A stretch of 64,000 nt of DNA, taken from positions 8,657,001-8,721,000 of the forward strand of contig NC_058198.1 of NCBI RefSeq assembly GCF_907165205.1, given 5' to 3'. This DNA comes from Coccinella septempunctata (Eukaryota > Arthropoda > Insecta > Coleoptera > Coccinellidae). Position numbers and translations under genes: made by a program. A model generated the notes under the pieces. That model made no database searches. It worked only from the letters and a program-made list of their open reading frames with translations, and had not been told where the DNA came from. The number at the start of each line of letters is the position of its first letter. The first letter of the stretch is position 1. This document shows positions 33,865 to 45,145 of this stretch, one piece after another.

Positions 33865-36700
33865 GACTTTGATCTCCCCTTATATTTTATTCTCAATTTT
33901 CACATCTCCCATTATCAACGACCCACTCTGTATATTAAAACATTATTATGGAGCCACCAACAATCTTTTTTTCTCAGAACGAGATCTATGCAAAGATACG
34001 AATTAGAACGAGATTATATTATTGTGACTACAGCGTATTACGAAGATCATAATTACCGCAATAATAGATTTGTGTACATGCAATCATATTACCAATTTAG
34101 AATGATGATTCCTACCAACTCCAACAATTGCGAAGGCTTTCCGAGATGTTCGTTTGTTATTTTGGTTAATTATTAATTTATAATGATGAGATTGAAGGGC
34201 GTCTCTCACGGTCTTACAATGACTTACGTGCGTTCGCAATTTCAAACAGAGATTGTTTTTGCGAGGAATCGATTTCAGTAGGAAATATTTTTTTTATTCT
34301 CAAAGGACAATATTCAATGAATTCAGGAAATGAGCAAGGTGAATCCAACTACCACACATGATCTACAGGCAATATAATATGGCTTGACCCATCATAATGT
34401 ATGCTTCACTGTGTTTGGGTGATAGGAAAATAGAATAGGAATCCCTAAGAGAAAGAAAAAGCCAATATTTACAAGAACTTAGACGCCTAGTCTGTCTAGG
34501 CTTCACAGGAACCAAATCTAGCACATATTCTGTAGCAATGGAAGTAGAAAAAGGGCCAGGATAAATAACAGCCAAGAAATCACCAAGAGCATAAATCAGC
34601 TACAACAGAATCTCCTATTTTATTTTGGAATATGAGGCCAGATTGTTCTCTTTGAGCAGAATACTGAACCGCAGCAATAATTTGATTTGCCAAAGATAGC
34701 CAGGGGGCTAGGAGGCTTTGTCCTTCTGGGCTTAACTTATCTTAACTACAATCTACACTTCAACTAGTGTCCATATCTCTGAACTTGAGCTTAGTTCAAC
34801 ATTAATGGTGATGATGCATTTAGCATTACTGTTTTTTAGAAATTTACCTTGGTTTCTTTCTTCATACAGATGGGTACTCATGGTAAATAGATGTATGGAG
34901 GAATTCCCTATTGCATTTTTTTTTTGCACCCGGTACAAAGATGTCCTAGGACATCCGCTTCTTTAGTGAAGCAGATTATTCCTCAGGGGTCTTGCATAAT
35001 ATGCAGGTTCCTGCTACACTCCTCCCAGTGGTGAGTTTTTCTACACATCTGCAGTCGTGTACTCAGGTTCTCCACGACTTGAAGAAGCTAAGCAAGTGTA
35101 GAAGCAAAAAAACTCATGTTAGTGGAAATTCATTTCTTTAAATGATAGATTTTTCACGTGAAAATTCTTTGGAAAATAATTGATGGTTCAAAGGAATCGA
35201 ACAAATGATAGACAGTACAGTGACTATATACCCCCCATATATAGTCACTATAGGGTAGGGTAGGGTAAATAGTCACTGTAATAGACAGTAACTTTCAACC
35301 CCCTCGAATGCGATTGTTAAGCATTGCTGAAAAACTGTATTATAATTTGTTCACACTATCTTCCGCGCTATCGGCATTTTTATTTTAGCTTCGGAAGTTC
35401 ATATCGAGTTCTGATAATGGTTCAAAGAAAAGGAAATGGATATCAAGAAAAAAAAAATTAGCCAGATTAATATTATCGAAACCGTTGGCTTGTTTTTATA
35501 CACGACTACATCCATCGATTCATTTTTCTTCAGATTAATTACTAGCAGGATTATAATCAATGAGGAATAATTGAAAACCACAACCAAAAAGTATTCGTGT
35601 CAAATACAACAGCTCAACTATACCACATAATTATGAAAAATGATTTTTAATTGAAATTCGCAATCTTCAAACCTCAAAAAGTAAATTTCGATTTATAATT
35701 CGTAAAAATAATCCTAGAATTGGGTATGAAGGAAAAATACACTCCTTGAATGTTCCTAGTACAAGCTTTTCCCCAGAAACCAAGTTTTTTGTGACGACAG
35801 GTGTTTCAAATGTTATAGTCGAGAATTTATTCAATTCATTTCCTAGAAAATTTCAGGCTACTGGGATTTGAAACTTAAACCAGAGTGCGGTGAAGGTAGG
35901 AAGACAATTTTTTCCGTATTAGATTCAACAGATTTACAATCGGGAATAATGAACCAAACTGAATGGAAAACCAGAAATGACACATGAATGAATAGACCAA
36001 TGATTAATTGAAAGCGTGAAAATCCATTGACATCAATGGGCAGTAAAGCAGATGTTTTCCTCGTTAATGAGGAAGCCTGAATCATTCTTGAGATTTACAG
36101 CTTACAATAGCAAACTGTGTATTTTAGATTCGCCTCAGAATTCAGTTATTCGCAAAATAGCTGTTTGTTCTTTTTCGTTATCAGATTTAATCGACATGAC
36201 ATGATGATGACGACTAGATGTGTTATCAATCTTGCAATGATGGTTCTTCAAGAGAAACCCTAAGAGCGTCATCTATTTTCATTTTTCATACTATAAGAAG
36301 CAGTTTTTCAGATTCCAAATTAAAATAAATTTTTCCTATAAAAACCTAAATTCACCAGAAAAAATATTGAGAAAAACACAACAAAAAATGAGCTATATTC
36401 CATGTGATTTTTTTATTTCTCTCGTGTAAGATTAAGGCGATAATATGTCGACATTTTTTTATTTGTTATTGTACAGAGTAAACAGTCTTTTAGCTGGGGA
36501 ATTAGATAACAATTCAAATGTGGGGCTATTACTCAATTGGCCGGAGGATTATGAATAATCATTGAGGATGATGAGTCAGATAAATCCATCAAACTACTCA
36601 ATAATTAAAAAAAAAAATAATCTGCCTTCTTTAGTGAACAGAATCCATATTTTGTTGCCTTGATGTTATCAAAGTGACAAGTTATAATAAATATAGTTCC
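33865..36700. other. Intergenic stretch, one short hairpin
   Basis: No gene was recognised. At 35219-35249 AGTGACTATATA and TATATAGTCACT form a 12-bp perfect stem with a seven-base loop, followed by three TAGGG units and another AGTCACTGT. Confidence 0.5.
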
Positions 36701-36704
36701 CCCC

Positions 36705-37039
36705 ATATGGTGTAAATAAATAGTTGCTGAAAAATTAAAGGGTTGATTCCTGTCCAAAAAAGAGTGGGTTTTTAGCATCCCCTGCTTAGATACAGCTCCC
36801 AGAATATAGCACCTGATGTCTTCTCGCCCCCCCTAGAATGTCTGCTCAATTTCATTTATCAGTTTTCTGGTTTCTCAAAAAAAAAAAATGAAAAATTGCT
36901 TTTCAGGTGCCATCTTTAGTGGGCCATATCTCTAAGCAGGGACTGCTGAAAAAAAATTATATTGAAAGACCCACAATATTTTTTTATGAGGAATGACCCC
37001 TTAGATATCTTTCCAACTATTCATTCGCACCCTATATAT
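36705..37039. mobile_element. Palindromic miniature element, family B, most complete copy
   Basis: The left half (GGTGTAAATAAATAGTTGC, GGGTTGATTCC, GCATCCCCTGCTTAGATAC) is mirrored by the right half (AAGCAGGGACTGCTG, GGAATGACCCC, CAACTATTCATTCGCACCC). It is a roughly 335-bp fold-back with an A-rich centre and no open frame. Confidence 0.85.
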
Positions 37040-38707
37040 TCAGGAATGCCGATAAAAAAATAAAATATTGGTCAATAATCTCTTCGAATCCCCTATTCAA
37101 AAACATTGAGGGTTAGGGTACCCATCAAAACTAAAATTAAAGCTTATGGAAAAACCAATTAGATGCCTAGTTAACTCTCAAATTTAGACAAAGTACTCAT
37201 GCATGTATACCAGCTTGTGTATACACTCGATGAATTAAATGAAAATATTATCAAGTACAAAATTTCATATCTGGTATTGTAGAGTAATGAATGAATCGAA
37301 ATACCCACATCATTAAATGGTTGATCAAAATTAAAACATTTGTTATTGTTATACCAATCCGATTCTTGTTTGTATATCGATGGACCTATTTAAATAACTT
37401 TCGAACGAATTATGGTGCGACAAAATTCCATTTGAATGTTATGCAAATTATGTATCATCTTAAAATTCACTCATAAGCATATCTCATGATGAAATTATCC
37501 GGAATAACGTGAATTTAAACGGGAATTAAATGCATCTTAAATATTCATTATCAGAAAGTAAAAGTGGAAAATGGGTCTCTTTTATTTGAAGAAGTGCTAA
37601 TAATGAATTGCGGTAACGTAGATGTTACTTGGAATCGTGCTGGATTCTTCGAGAGAAGAATATGGTAATAATAAAAAGTGAAATTTGATCGAAGAAGTGC
37701 GTAGAAAACTAGTGGGACGGGTATCTGAACGGAATTCACAAATTACACAAGCTATATAGCTGTCCATAAACATCCAATATATTCCATAACAATCTGTTGT
37801 TATAACTTTGGAATAAATTGAACCATTATAGAGTTTTTCGAATAAATTAACTGCAAATTATCCACGTGTTTTCTTTAAAACCTCCCTTTCCTTAATTTCC
37901 CTTCATTTTTCAAATACCCATGATCCCTAATAAAAAAAAAAAATACAGCTTAGGCAAAGTCGAACTTTTGTTATGAGAGGCGACATTTCACAAATTTCCG
38001 CAATTTATGATTTTATGAAATACAGATGATAAACGCTATAAACCGTAGAAAACCGTGATATTGAGAATCAAACATTGATTACTCAAAAACCTATTGAATA
38101 GGAGCCATCTAGTGAGGAGGGACTGAGCTAACCTATTGGTGGGTTTATACAGGCTTCCTAAGAACTAACCTAACCCATTGAAAAACTTCAAAACCCTGCA
38201 TACTGTAATTCAAGGCTTATGATGCAAAATAAAATCATTAGATTGATTCCAAACTCATTTAGATTCAATCTTCACTATGAAGAATTTCATAAACCACTTG
38301 TGCTATCACAGCACTAATAGCGCATGCGAGTTGTATATCAAAGGGAACGCCTCATTAGTACTAACTGCCCTAATGAAGGGAGCAGAAATTATACATTGAC
38401 CAAGAGATACTAGTCTCATCTTGCTAATTGCCAGAAAGTCTTGTAAATAGAACATTCCTAGAACAAAGGACTTTTTTTTAGACACTTCTCTTTCAAAGGC
38501 CATTTTGAGTCAAATACTTCAAGGTCATAGAAGCAGAGACGGTGGGATTTCCATCTATGGGTTGGAGCTAATGTCAAAACTGTCAACCCAGTGTGATAAA
38601 TCAAAATCAATAAAGTAAGGAAAGAACAGACTGAAACCAAAATGGTATTGAATACCATCTTCAAGTTTCTCACTTCAAACATTTCCAAATTCCGCTAATA
38701 CTAAAAC
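37040..38707. other. Intergenic region upstream of the DGCR2-like gene
   Basis: No gene recognised. The promoter of the plus-strand gene starting at 38708 is expected near the end of this stretch. Confidence 0.45.
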
Positions 38708-41700
38708 ATGATGATTCTATTAGTAGGCACTCTTCTCTTAGTCTTGAGCCAAAGTAAGTGGTCTGTGTCTTTTCAAATAGAATGGCATCCTGAGCGTTGT
38801 TTTTTCAGAGGCATCTAGTCACTGCATTGATATACATTCCCAAGTTGTGGCTCAAGGATTGCATTATGTTCCAGGGCCTAATACTTGCACCCTATGTATC
38901 TGTGATAAGGGTAGCCCAAAATGGTGCAAATCTGTTTTGTGCAAACCCCCAGAGGTAATTTAGCATGTCAACAGTATCGATGTCAGCTTATTCATGTACA
39001 AGAACTAATGAGAAATAAGTAGAGATTCCTTCACATTTTTTTTGTGGGAATGTATTGGTAGACCACCTTTAGCGCATCCACCATAAGGTGCTTTTTAGGA
39101 AAAAAAAAAATGAGCCTTTGGCTCCTAATAATCATCACAATAATACTGATCAATTCATGACACTCATTCCCAGGAGAGCCTTTCGCTCTACGAAGGCTCT
39201 CCGAGACGTAATAACTGCTTTTGTAGGCATAACATAATCTAGTTTCATGTTTTCGTTTTTTCAGAACTGTAAATCTTTTCAAATCGGCAATTCTTGTTGC
39301 GAATTCAAATGTCTGGACGACATACTCACAAACGATGGCTACAAAGATACATATGATCTAGCCTTAAGATTGATAGCCAGTGCTTTCACTGCTCTCCTTT
39401 CGCTATCCATTCTATTCCTGCTGTACCATCGATTACGCAGACGTAAAATAAGGCTACGACAGACGAGACCTTCAAACGAGGACCAAAGGAGTTTGAATAG
39501 CATAGGCTACATAACTGGAGGTTTCGGTTACCACCCAGCTAGTTATGGGTAAGAACCCAGCTAACGACAGTTGAGACTTAAGTGAGCTTATTGTTGTTTC
39601 CGATTGATTACAGCTATCTTGGATCTGGAAGCAATGACCTTGAATACCCCTACGAACCCAATACACAGTTTTCGTTGTGGAAACCACCGGGCAATTATTT
39701 CCCTAGAGGGGAAGCACCTCCACCATACGAAGAAGCAGTGAGACTGTCACAACTGGAACATGACAATACAGCCAACAACAGTGTCGCACCCTCAACAACA
39801 CAGTGCGTGTCAAATTCGAATCAAGTTGGCAACCTTACATATACCATCAGTACATCCCATCCTAACACAGCTCAACCACAGTATCAGAATGGATGTTGCG
39901 TTCTGCTCACAAGGAACGAGGGAGCTTCCAACGAAAGTAATAAAGAACATACGAAGGCTCAGACATCCTCATCGAACAACCACAGCTCGAATGATAAGGT
40001 TCACCAGTCGTCTAGGAGTGATCACAGCAGCAGTGCGAAAAAGAGCAACAACCCGACCAGACCTTGCACTTCGGAGGGTAGCAAGCAGAAGTCCAAATCG
40101 TTCGAGAACATATGCGAAAGAGAAAGGGGAGGCAATCAAGCATCCATGCCTACTAGTTCAGATGCGAAAAATCACATCTACGCAAATCAGAACATAGATC
40201 CAGCTCTTCATCGGCAGAAATTCGAGGAAGACAGCCAGCGCATTGCGGCAGCAGCAGCCAGCAACACCCTGATCAGAAGATACGTGACCAAGGATAACAG
40301 ACATCGGACGATTTCAAAGACTTTTCAGGTAAAGACAAGATTTTTTACCTTCATAGGAAAGAAAATCGTTGGTTATTAACATTCAAAGACTATTTTCTCA
40401 TCTGTTGCACAACAATTTCGAGAAAATCATGACTAAATCAAGATTACCAGACACTAATAACCATACAATATTTAATAACAATTTGAAACACATTCTAAGG
40501 ATATACTTGTTGTATAAACATGTTCCTATTGTCCTAATTATTGAAGAACGTTGCACAATAAGTGGTACACAAATCTAGCCAAGATTGCTCTTTACCCTTA
40601 GCCAAAAACGTCTATTTTACAACCCTTAATTTCACTTCAAGCTCAGGATCCTCCTTAGATGGATTTTGACTCGAATTCCCTAGAATTTCGACTCCAGATT
40701 TGATCTGTGCACTAGCGATTACATTTTCGTGGCCAAAAAACGATAAGCACGATGAATAAATGGTGAAGGAGCACTTATAGCACAGAACATACCAACTAAA
40801 TTCTGTCTCTAAAGAAATCTTATTCGATTTGAACCTTTTACAAATCACTTCTATCCTATTCTATGTAGGATGACAATCTCATACTCCTTAACTGGTTGTA
40901 AATTATCTTCGGAATGTTGCATTTGTTACTAAGAGATAACCAGCATCTCAAATCAATCGAACTTGTTTAAATGTTTGATTGAAGTTTGTCTTCATCAAAA
41001 TGAAAAATTCAGAATATTTGAGTGGCGAGTTGATTTCTTGTAGCACTGCAATACAGGGTGTTCACTAAAGATGGGACAAAAATGCAGGAGTTGATTCCTT
41101 GTCTAAAAACAATAATTCATGAATGAACATGTAGGTATGAGAACTTATATTTCAAGTAACAATCATACTTTTTTTTTTCGCAACAAATGTTTATTCTTTC
41201 CACACAAAATTATAAAGAGCGACCTATGCTATTGCCCCATTTTATCAGCTTCAATATTTATATTTTAAGACAATGGTTACCGAAAACATGGCACAGTTAA
41301 AACTCTACCTTTTGAGGTAATTAAAAACAGATCCTTTCTAAACCTAGAAACAAATTTCCCCTCAAGTAAGGTTCAGAATTAGAGTTTTCACCCTAAATCT
41401 ACTGAAAAATAAATCAGATACCGAATACCAACTTTATTAATCAACGTGACAAGCAGAAACGACCAGTATAATATTACATGGTCACATTGTTGTATAAAAC
41501 TCAAGGTTTTATTATCTTCCAGAATAAGAACAAAGTTCCTGTGGTCAACGCAATGGAAACTGTTGTAAAGGAACCCAAACGCATGTCAATGTCTCAGTTG
41601 ACCCGAGACATGTCCAGTCATCGGACTCTGCCAACAAATCTGAAAGAAATCAGCATCGCTTGCACTCCAGAGCCTGTGTCCGATAGAACGGCTAGAGAAT

Positions 41701-43374
41701 TATCGATTTATAAGGATCATGTAACAGAGAGACCGACAGCTAAAGACGCAACAATTTACAAAAACCAATTGCCCGAAGTATCGACCAACAGAGAACTCTC
41801 CATTTACCGAGAAAAAACATCAGAGAGACCTTCGAGCAGTAAGGATTCGAACGGTGCTAAACACGGTTATAAGAAAGAGAGCGATACAAACTGTAAGACC
41901 CTGACTAAAAGCAGCAATTGGAGCACAATTTACATTCCAAGCAGCTCAAAAACTCCAATATTGGACAAGATTTGTCAGCTCAAAGAAAGTATACCTTCGA
42001 CTGCCGTAGAAACCAAAGATATCATACAGTATTACAAGTCGCACATACCAGAGGCCGAAAACTCATATCAGTGTTTAAATTCTTCTCAGGATGATGACGA
42101 AGATTACAGGCAAGTCAACTATTTCATGACCAATTCGATTTTGTTGTTTGGGAGGAATATATTGATGGGATTTTCTTTTACAGGAGTGAATGCGAAAATT
42201 GCAAATTCGCAGGAATAACAGAGGGTGAGGATGAGATACCTGAGACAATGACTCTTCAGAGAAGACCGTTAGAATTAGAGGAAGAGATGTCTTATTACCG
42301 AACTTCTCTCACACTGCCCACTCACTCTAAAAAGCCTAGGTATTTATATATCAGTCCTTTACAGTAACATGACTTGAGAAATGAAAGTGAGAGTTGAAGA
42401 TGAAAAATTAAAAAATTGTTAACCAATATTGAGCATAAAGCAATAATAAGCAGAAAAGAGGTGTACATGCAAACACCAATAAAATAATAAGCAGCAAAAC
42501 ATTTTTCAAGCACATATGTTTAAACATGCAACATTAAAAGAATAATACCCTCAAAACCAAAGAATTTAAGATCATCTAATTTATAATTGTCATGCAGACA
42601 ATAAAATGAAAAAGTACAATATAATCAGTCTCACTTATAGTTTTTGGACTTCAAAGTTCATCTCGTTACTACTGCTTTTTGACATAAAATCTTATTAATG
42701 TTGGGATGACTCTGTCAATAGTCTCGTTTCCAAACATAATCTGATGTCATCTGTTAAAAAAAAAATTTGAGGCTTCCGAATTGCATGATTTTTAAGCATT
42801 TACTTCAAGATTATACACTTGAACATGTGTGATTTTTCCCCGATGGGAGAAACTAATATTCTCAATGACGATACCACTTTAACAATCATTCAAAAATTTT
42901 GATTTGGATCGAACATGATCAAGTAGAGCTTATTGTGGAATGATAAAATTTAAAAAATTCACTCTGGTGTAATAGTCGTCTACATTGAAATTTCTCTCTC
43001 CTCGACTTAGTTGTATAGCTCTCCTAGTGCATGAAAAATCTACACAAATTCCACAATTCACCCACATCACACTGAAGTAAATCACTTCAAAATCATCAAA
43101 GGTAAAACAGGTTCAGCAAATTTTTTTGAGCAATTGTTGAGAAAGAAATATGAGAGGCATATTTTTTGAATCTCATTTTTTCAGTCTGGGAGCCACAGGA
43201 TGTGTCCAACAATTTAATTTCATACCAAAATATTAGGTTTTTAGTTTTGAATTAATGTCGTAACCTATTAGTAACAGATGGTAAATTTTCAGCAGGATTT
43301 TGAGTGCCAAACCAGAAAGGGAAAGTTGGTTCCTGACAATGGATGAATATTCAAGTAGTGATGATTCGGCGTAA
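38708..43374 (+). CDS. DGCR2/IDD-like VWC-domain single-pass membrane protein
   Basis: Seven exons: 38708-38753, 38809-38954, 39265-39548, 39614-40328, 41523-42109, 42184-42339, 43296-43374 (or from 43293); about 670 residues, frame closed throughout. Signal peptide MMILLVGTLLLVLSQ. Residues 19-80 hold a Cys-rich VWC-type module (NTCTLCICDKGSPKWC, then CCEFKC). One transmembrane segment, about residues 97-118 (RLIASAFTALLSLSILFLLY), is followed by a basic stop-transfer RLRRRK. The long cytoplasmic tail contains LWKPPGNYFPRGEAPPPYEE, a PPxY motif able to bind WW domains of Nedd4-type ligases, then Ser/Thr-rich and acidic regions with recurring ELSIY motifs. The layout and the WKPPGNYFPRGEAPPPY block fit insect proteins related to DGCR2/IDD. 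That name is from memory and is less certain than the domain reading. Intron 5 is GC-AG. Confidence 0.7.
39173..39202. repeat. Intronic hairpin
   Basis: GGAGAGCCTTTCG and CGAAGGCTCTCC pair over 12 bases with one bulge and a five-base loop, 63 nt before exon 3 of the DGCR2-like gene. Function unknown. Confidence 0.6.
41052..41140. mobile_element. Family B fragment
   Basis: AATACAGGGTGTTCACTAAA and GTTGATTCCTTGTCTAAAAA match the outer part of family B, in intron 4 of the DGCR2-like gene. Only one end is present. Confidence 0.5.
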
Positions 43375-44000
43375 TTTTAATTGTTTTCATATTTTATTAT
43401 TACCGTTATATTTTGATATTATTTATGTACTGTAAAATACGTTGATTCTTCCATGACTTGATTATTGTTATATGAAATTGAAATATTATTGGGTGTGAAA
43501 ATTGTAATGAATGTATTTATGTGAATTATGATAAACATATGATTCTACTGAAGAACACTTTTTACTGAAAATTTACATTTCCAACATTAAAACAAAGTAC
43601 TTGCAACCATGCAAAATGAAATTCAAGATGTTGTAACATTTATTTCTTTCGATATAACTTGGTATAACATAGAAAAATAACACTAGTTAACGATTAAATA
43701 ATGGAACACCTAATATTCAGGCTTTTTTTATTGGTACCACATCATACTCTACTTCAATACACAAAAATCACATTATAAGGAATTTATATAATAATATTAC
43801 ACAGTTTTCAATAGGAATACAATAACAGTTTTCAAAAATTCATCTTGAATTAGTCCGAAATAGAACATGAGGTAGTACAAACTTTGCATATAGACAAAAA
43901 TATAATTCTTAAACGATAATAGATCATAGGAAATTTATTATATTGGGACATATGTCAAGCCTGAACCCTCAATACTGAAATTAATCACAACGTTTGCAGT
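43375..44000. other. Gap between the convergent DGCR2-like and PCLAF genes
   Basis: 3' UTRs of both genes. A minus-strand AATAAA at 43934-43939 lies 62 nt past the PCLAF stop codon. No additional gene. Confidence 0.6.
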
Positions 44001-44743
44001 TCAAGAATGGCTTTGTATTCTTTTAGGCGTTAAAATATTTATGGTTGACTTACGTTTCTTCTCAGAAGTAGGGGTTATACATTTACTTCCATTTCCTACA
44101 GAATGATCTAACTTATTTTCCTCAAGTGTGGTTTTATTAGTAAGTGAACTGGTTCCTGGTTTTTCTTCAATTCCATTTGAAGTGTTATTCGTATTAATAT
44201 TATCAGATGTAATTTCCTGTAAGTCTTTTTCTGCTGGTAATTTCTTAGAATCTAATACTTTGGATTGGGTTTGTTCAGCCAGAGCGTCATCTGCATCGTC
44301 ATTAGTTTTATTATTGCTGCACGACATATTACATTCTGAACTATTCAGTGTTTCTCGGGATCCTTTTTCACTTATTCCACTTGAAGATTCTGCAGGATCT
44401 TTTTTTAGAAAGAAGCTAGTAATTGGTTTTTGCCATTCTGGAGTTTCTCTAGGACAAACTGGATTGCCACCAACTGAAAATATTGACAATATAAATAAAA
44501 CGAATATTTGAAAAATATCTTGATCATCTTACTGCTAGAATTCGCCCTGCTAGAAGATCCCTTAGATTTCGGTGTTGAACTGCCACTAGCAGCACTAGAT
44601 TTTCCTCCGCCTTTTTTAGCAGAACTTCTACTACCCCCAACTAGAATATTGAAATATTTATTAAAATTCCAGTTTCACTTCTTAGAATAGATTCTGAATA
44701 GAAATTACTTACATGTAACACATCTATCACCTGTTCGCACCAT
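44001..44743 (-). CDS. PCLAF: PCNA-associated factor (PCLAF/PAF15) with PIP box
   Basis: PAF15 binds the PCNA sliding clamp during replication and damage bypass in the nucleus. Exons 44743-44713, 44640-44533 and 44473-44001, all in phase, 203 residues. The N-terminus MVRTGDRCVT begins with the family's MVRT. A Ser/Gly/Lys-rich linker (SAKKGGGKSS) follows, then the hallmark GGNPVCPRETPEWQKPITSF with the PIP box QKPITSFF (human GGNPVCVRPTPKWQKGIGEFF). Human PAF15 has 111 residues; here about 130 extra residues follow the PIP box. They are acidic, Ser/Asn/Thr-rich and end in a Lys/Arg patch (EKKRKSTINILTPKR). No KEN sequence was seen. Tandem with, and upstream on the same strand of, the serpin's 3' end only by position; no functional link is implied. 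Confidence 0.9.
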
Positions 44744-45143
44744 TTCTGAGAAATATCTAAGTTAAAAACTTGTTCAGCGTGCAAATAATTTGAACCCACG
44801 ACTTAACTTGAGGTTAGAAATGCTGGAAATGTTTTTATAAATAAACACTTGACTTGAATTTGATTTTGGCGGGAATATTCCGATCATAGAATATAAAGTT
44901 ATCTTTATGGGTAGGAAAAAGGACGGAGTTGTTCATTTTAAATAAGGGATTAAATCCAACTTAATTGTTGCTCATCTTTTCCAGCAATACATAATATCTC
45001 AACAATTTCGTAAAAAGTACTGAAGGATTCAAGAACAAACCACGATAGAATTTAAAATTTGAATATTTGAATTTTCATTCAAATTAAATTTTTTCATGAA
45101 TAAAGGGAAGGAATGCAATAAAAGTACTCAATTATCAAATTTA
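44744..45143 (-). promoter_or_regulatory. PCLAF promoter and serpin 3' flank
   Basis: The 400-bp gap between the PCLAF start (44743) and the serpin stop codon (45144), both minus strand. PCLAF regulatory DNA must lie here. No specific site was identified. Confidence 0.4.
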
Positions 45144-45145
45144 TT
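45140..45145 (-). terminator. Poly(A) signal overlapping the serpin stop codon
   Basis: The minus strand reads AAC-TAA-TAA-ATT, so AATAAA begins inside the TAA stop codon. If used, the 3' UTR would be only about 15-30 nt. Confidence 0.55.

Noticed and set aside
38306..38688. Two minus-strand frames just upstream of the DGCR2-like gene
   Set aside because: They partly resemble degraded transposon protein but no diagnostic motif could be named; antisense to the promoter region.
44128..44511. 127-codon plus-strand frame opposite PCLAF exon 3
   Set aside because: PCLAF on the minus strand has the PIP box and three in-phase exons; the plus frame has no family resemblance.
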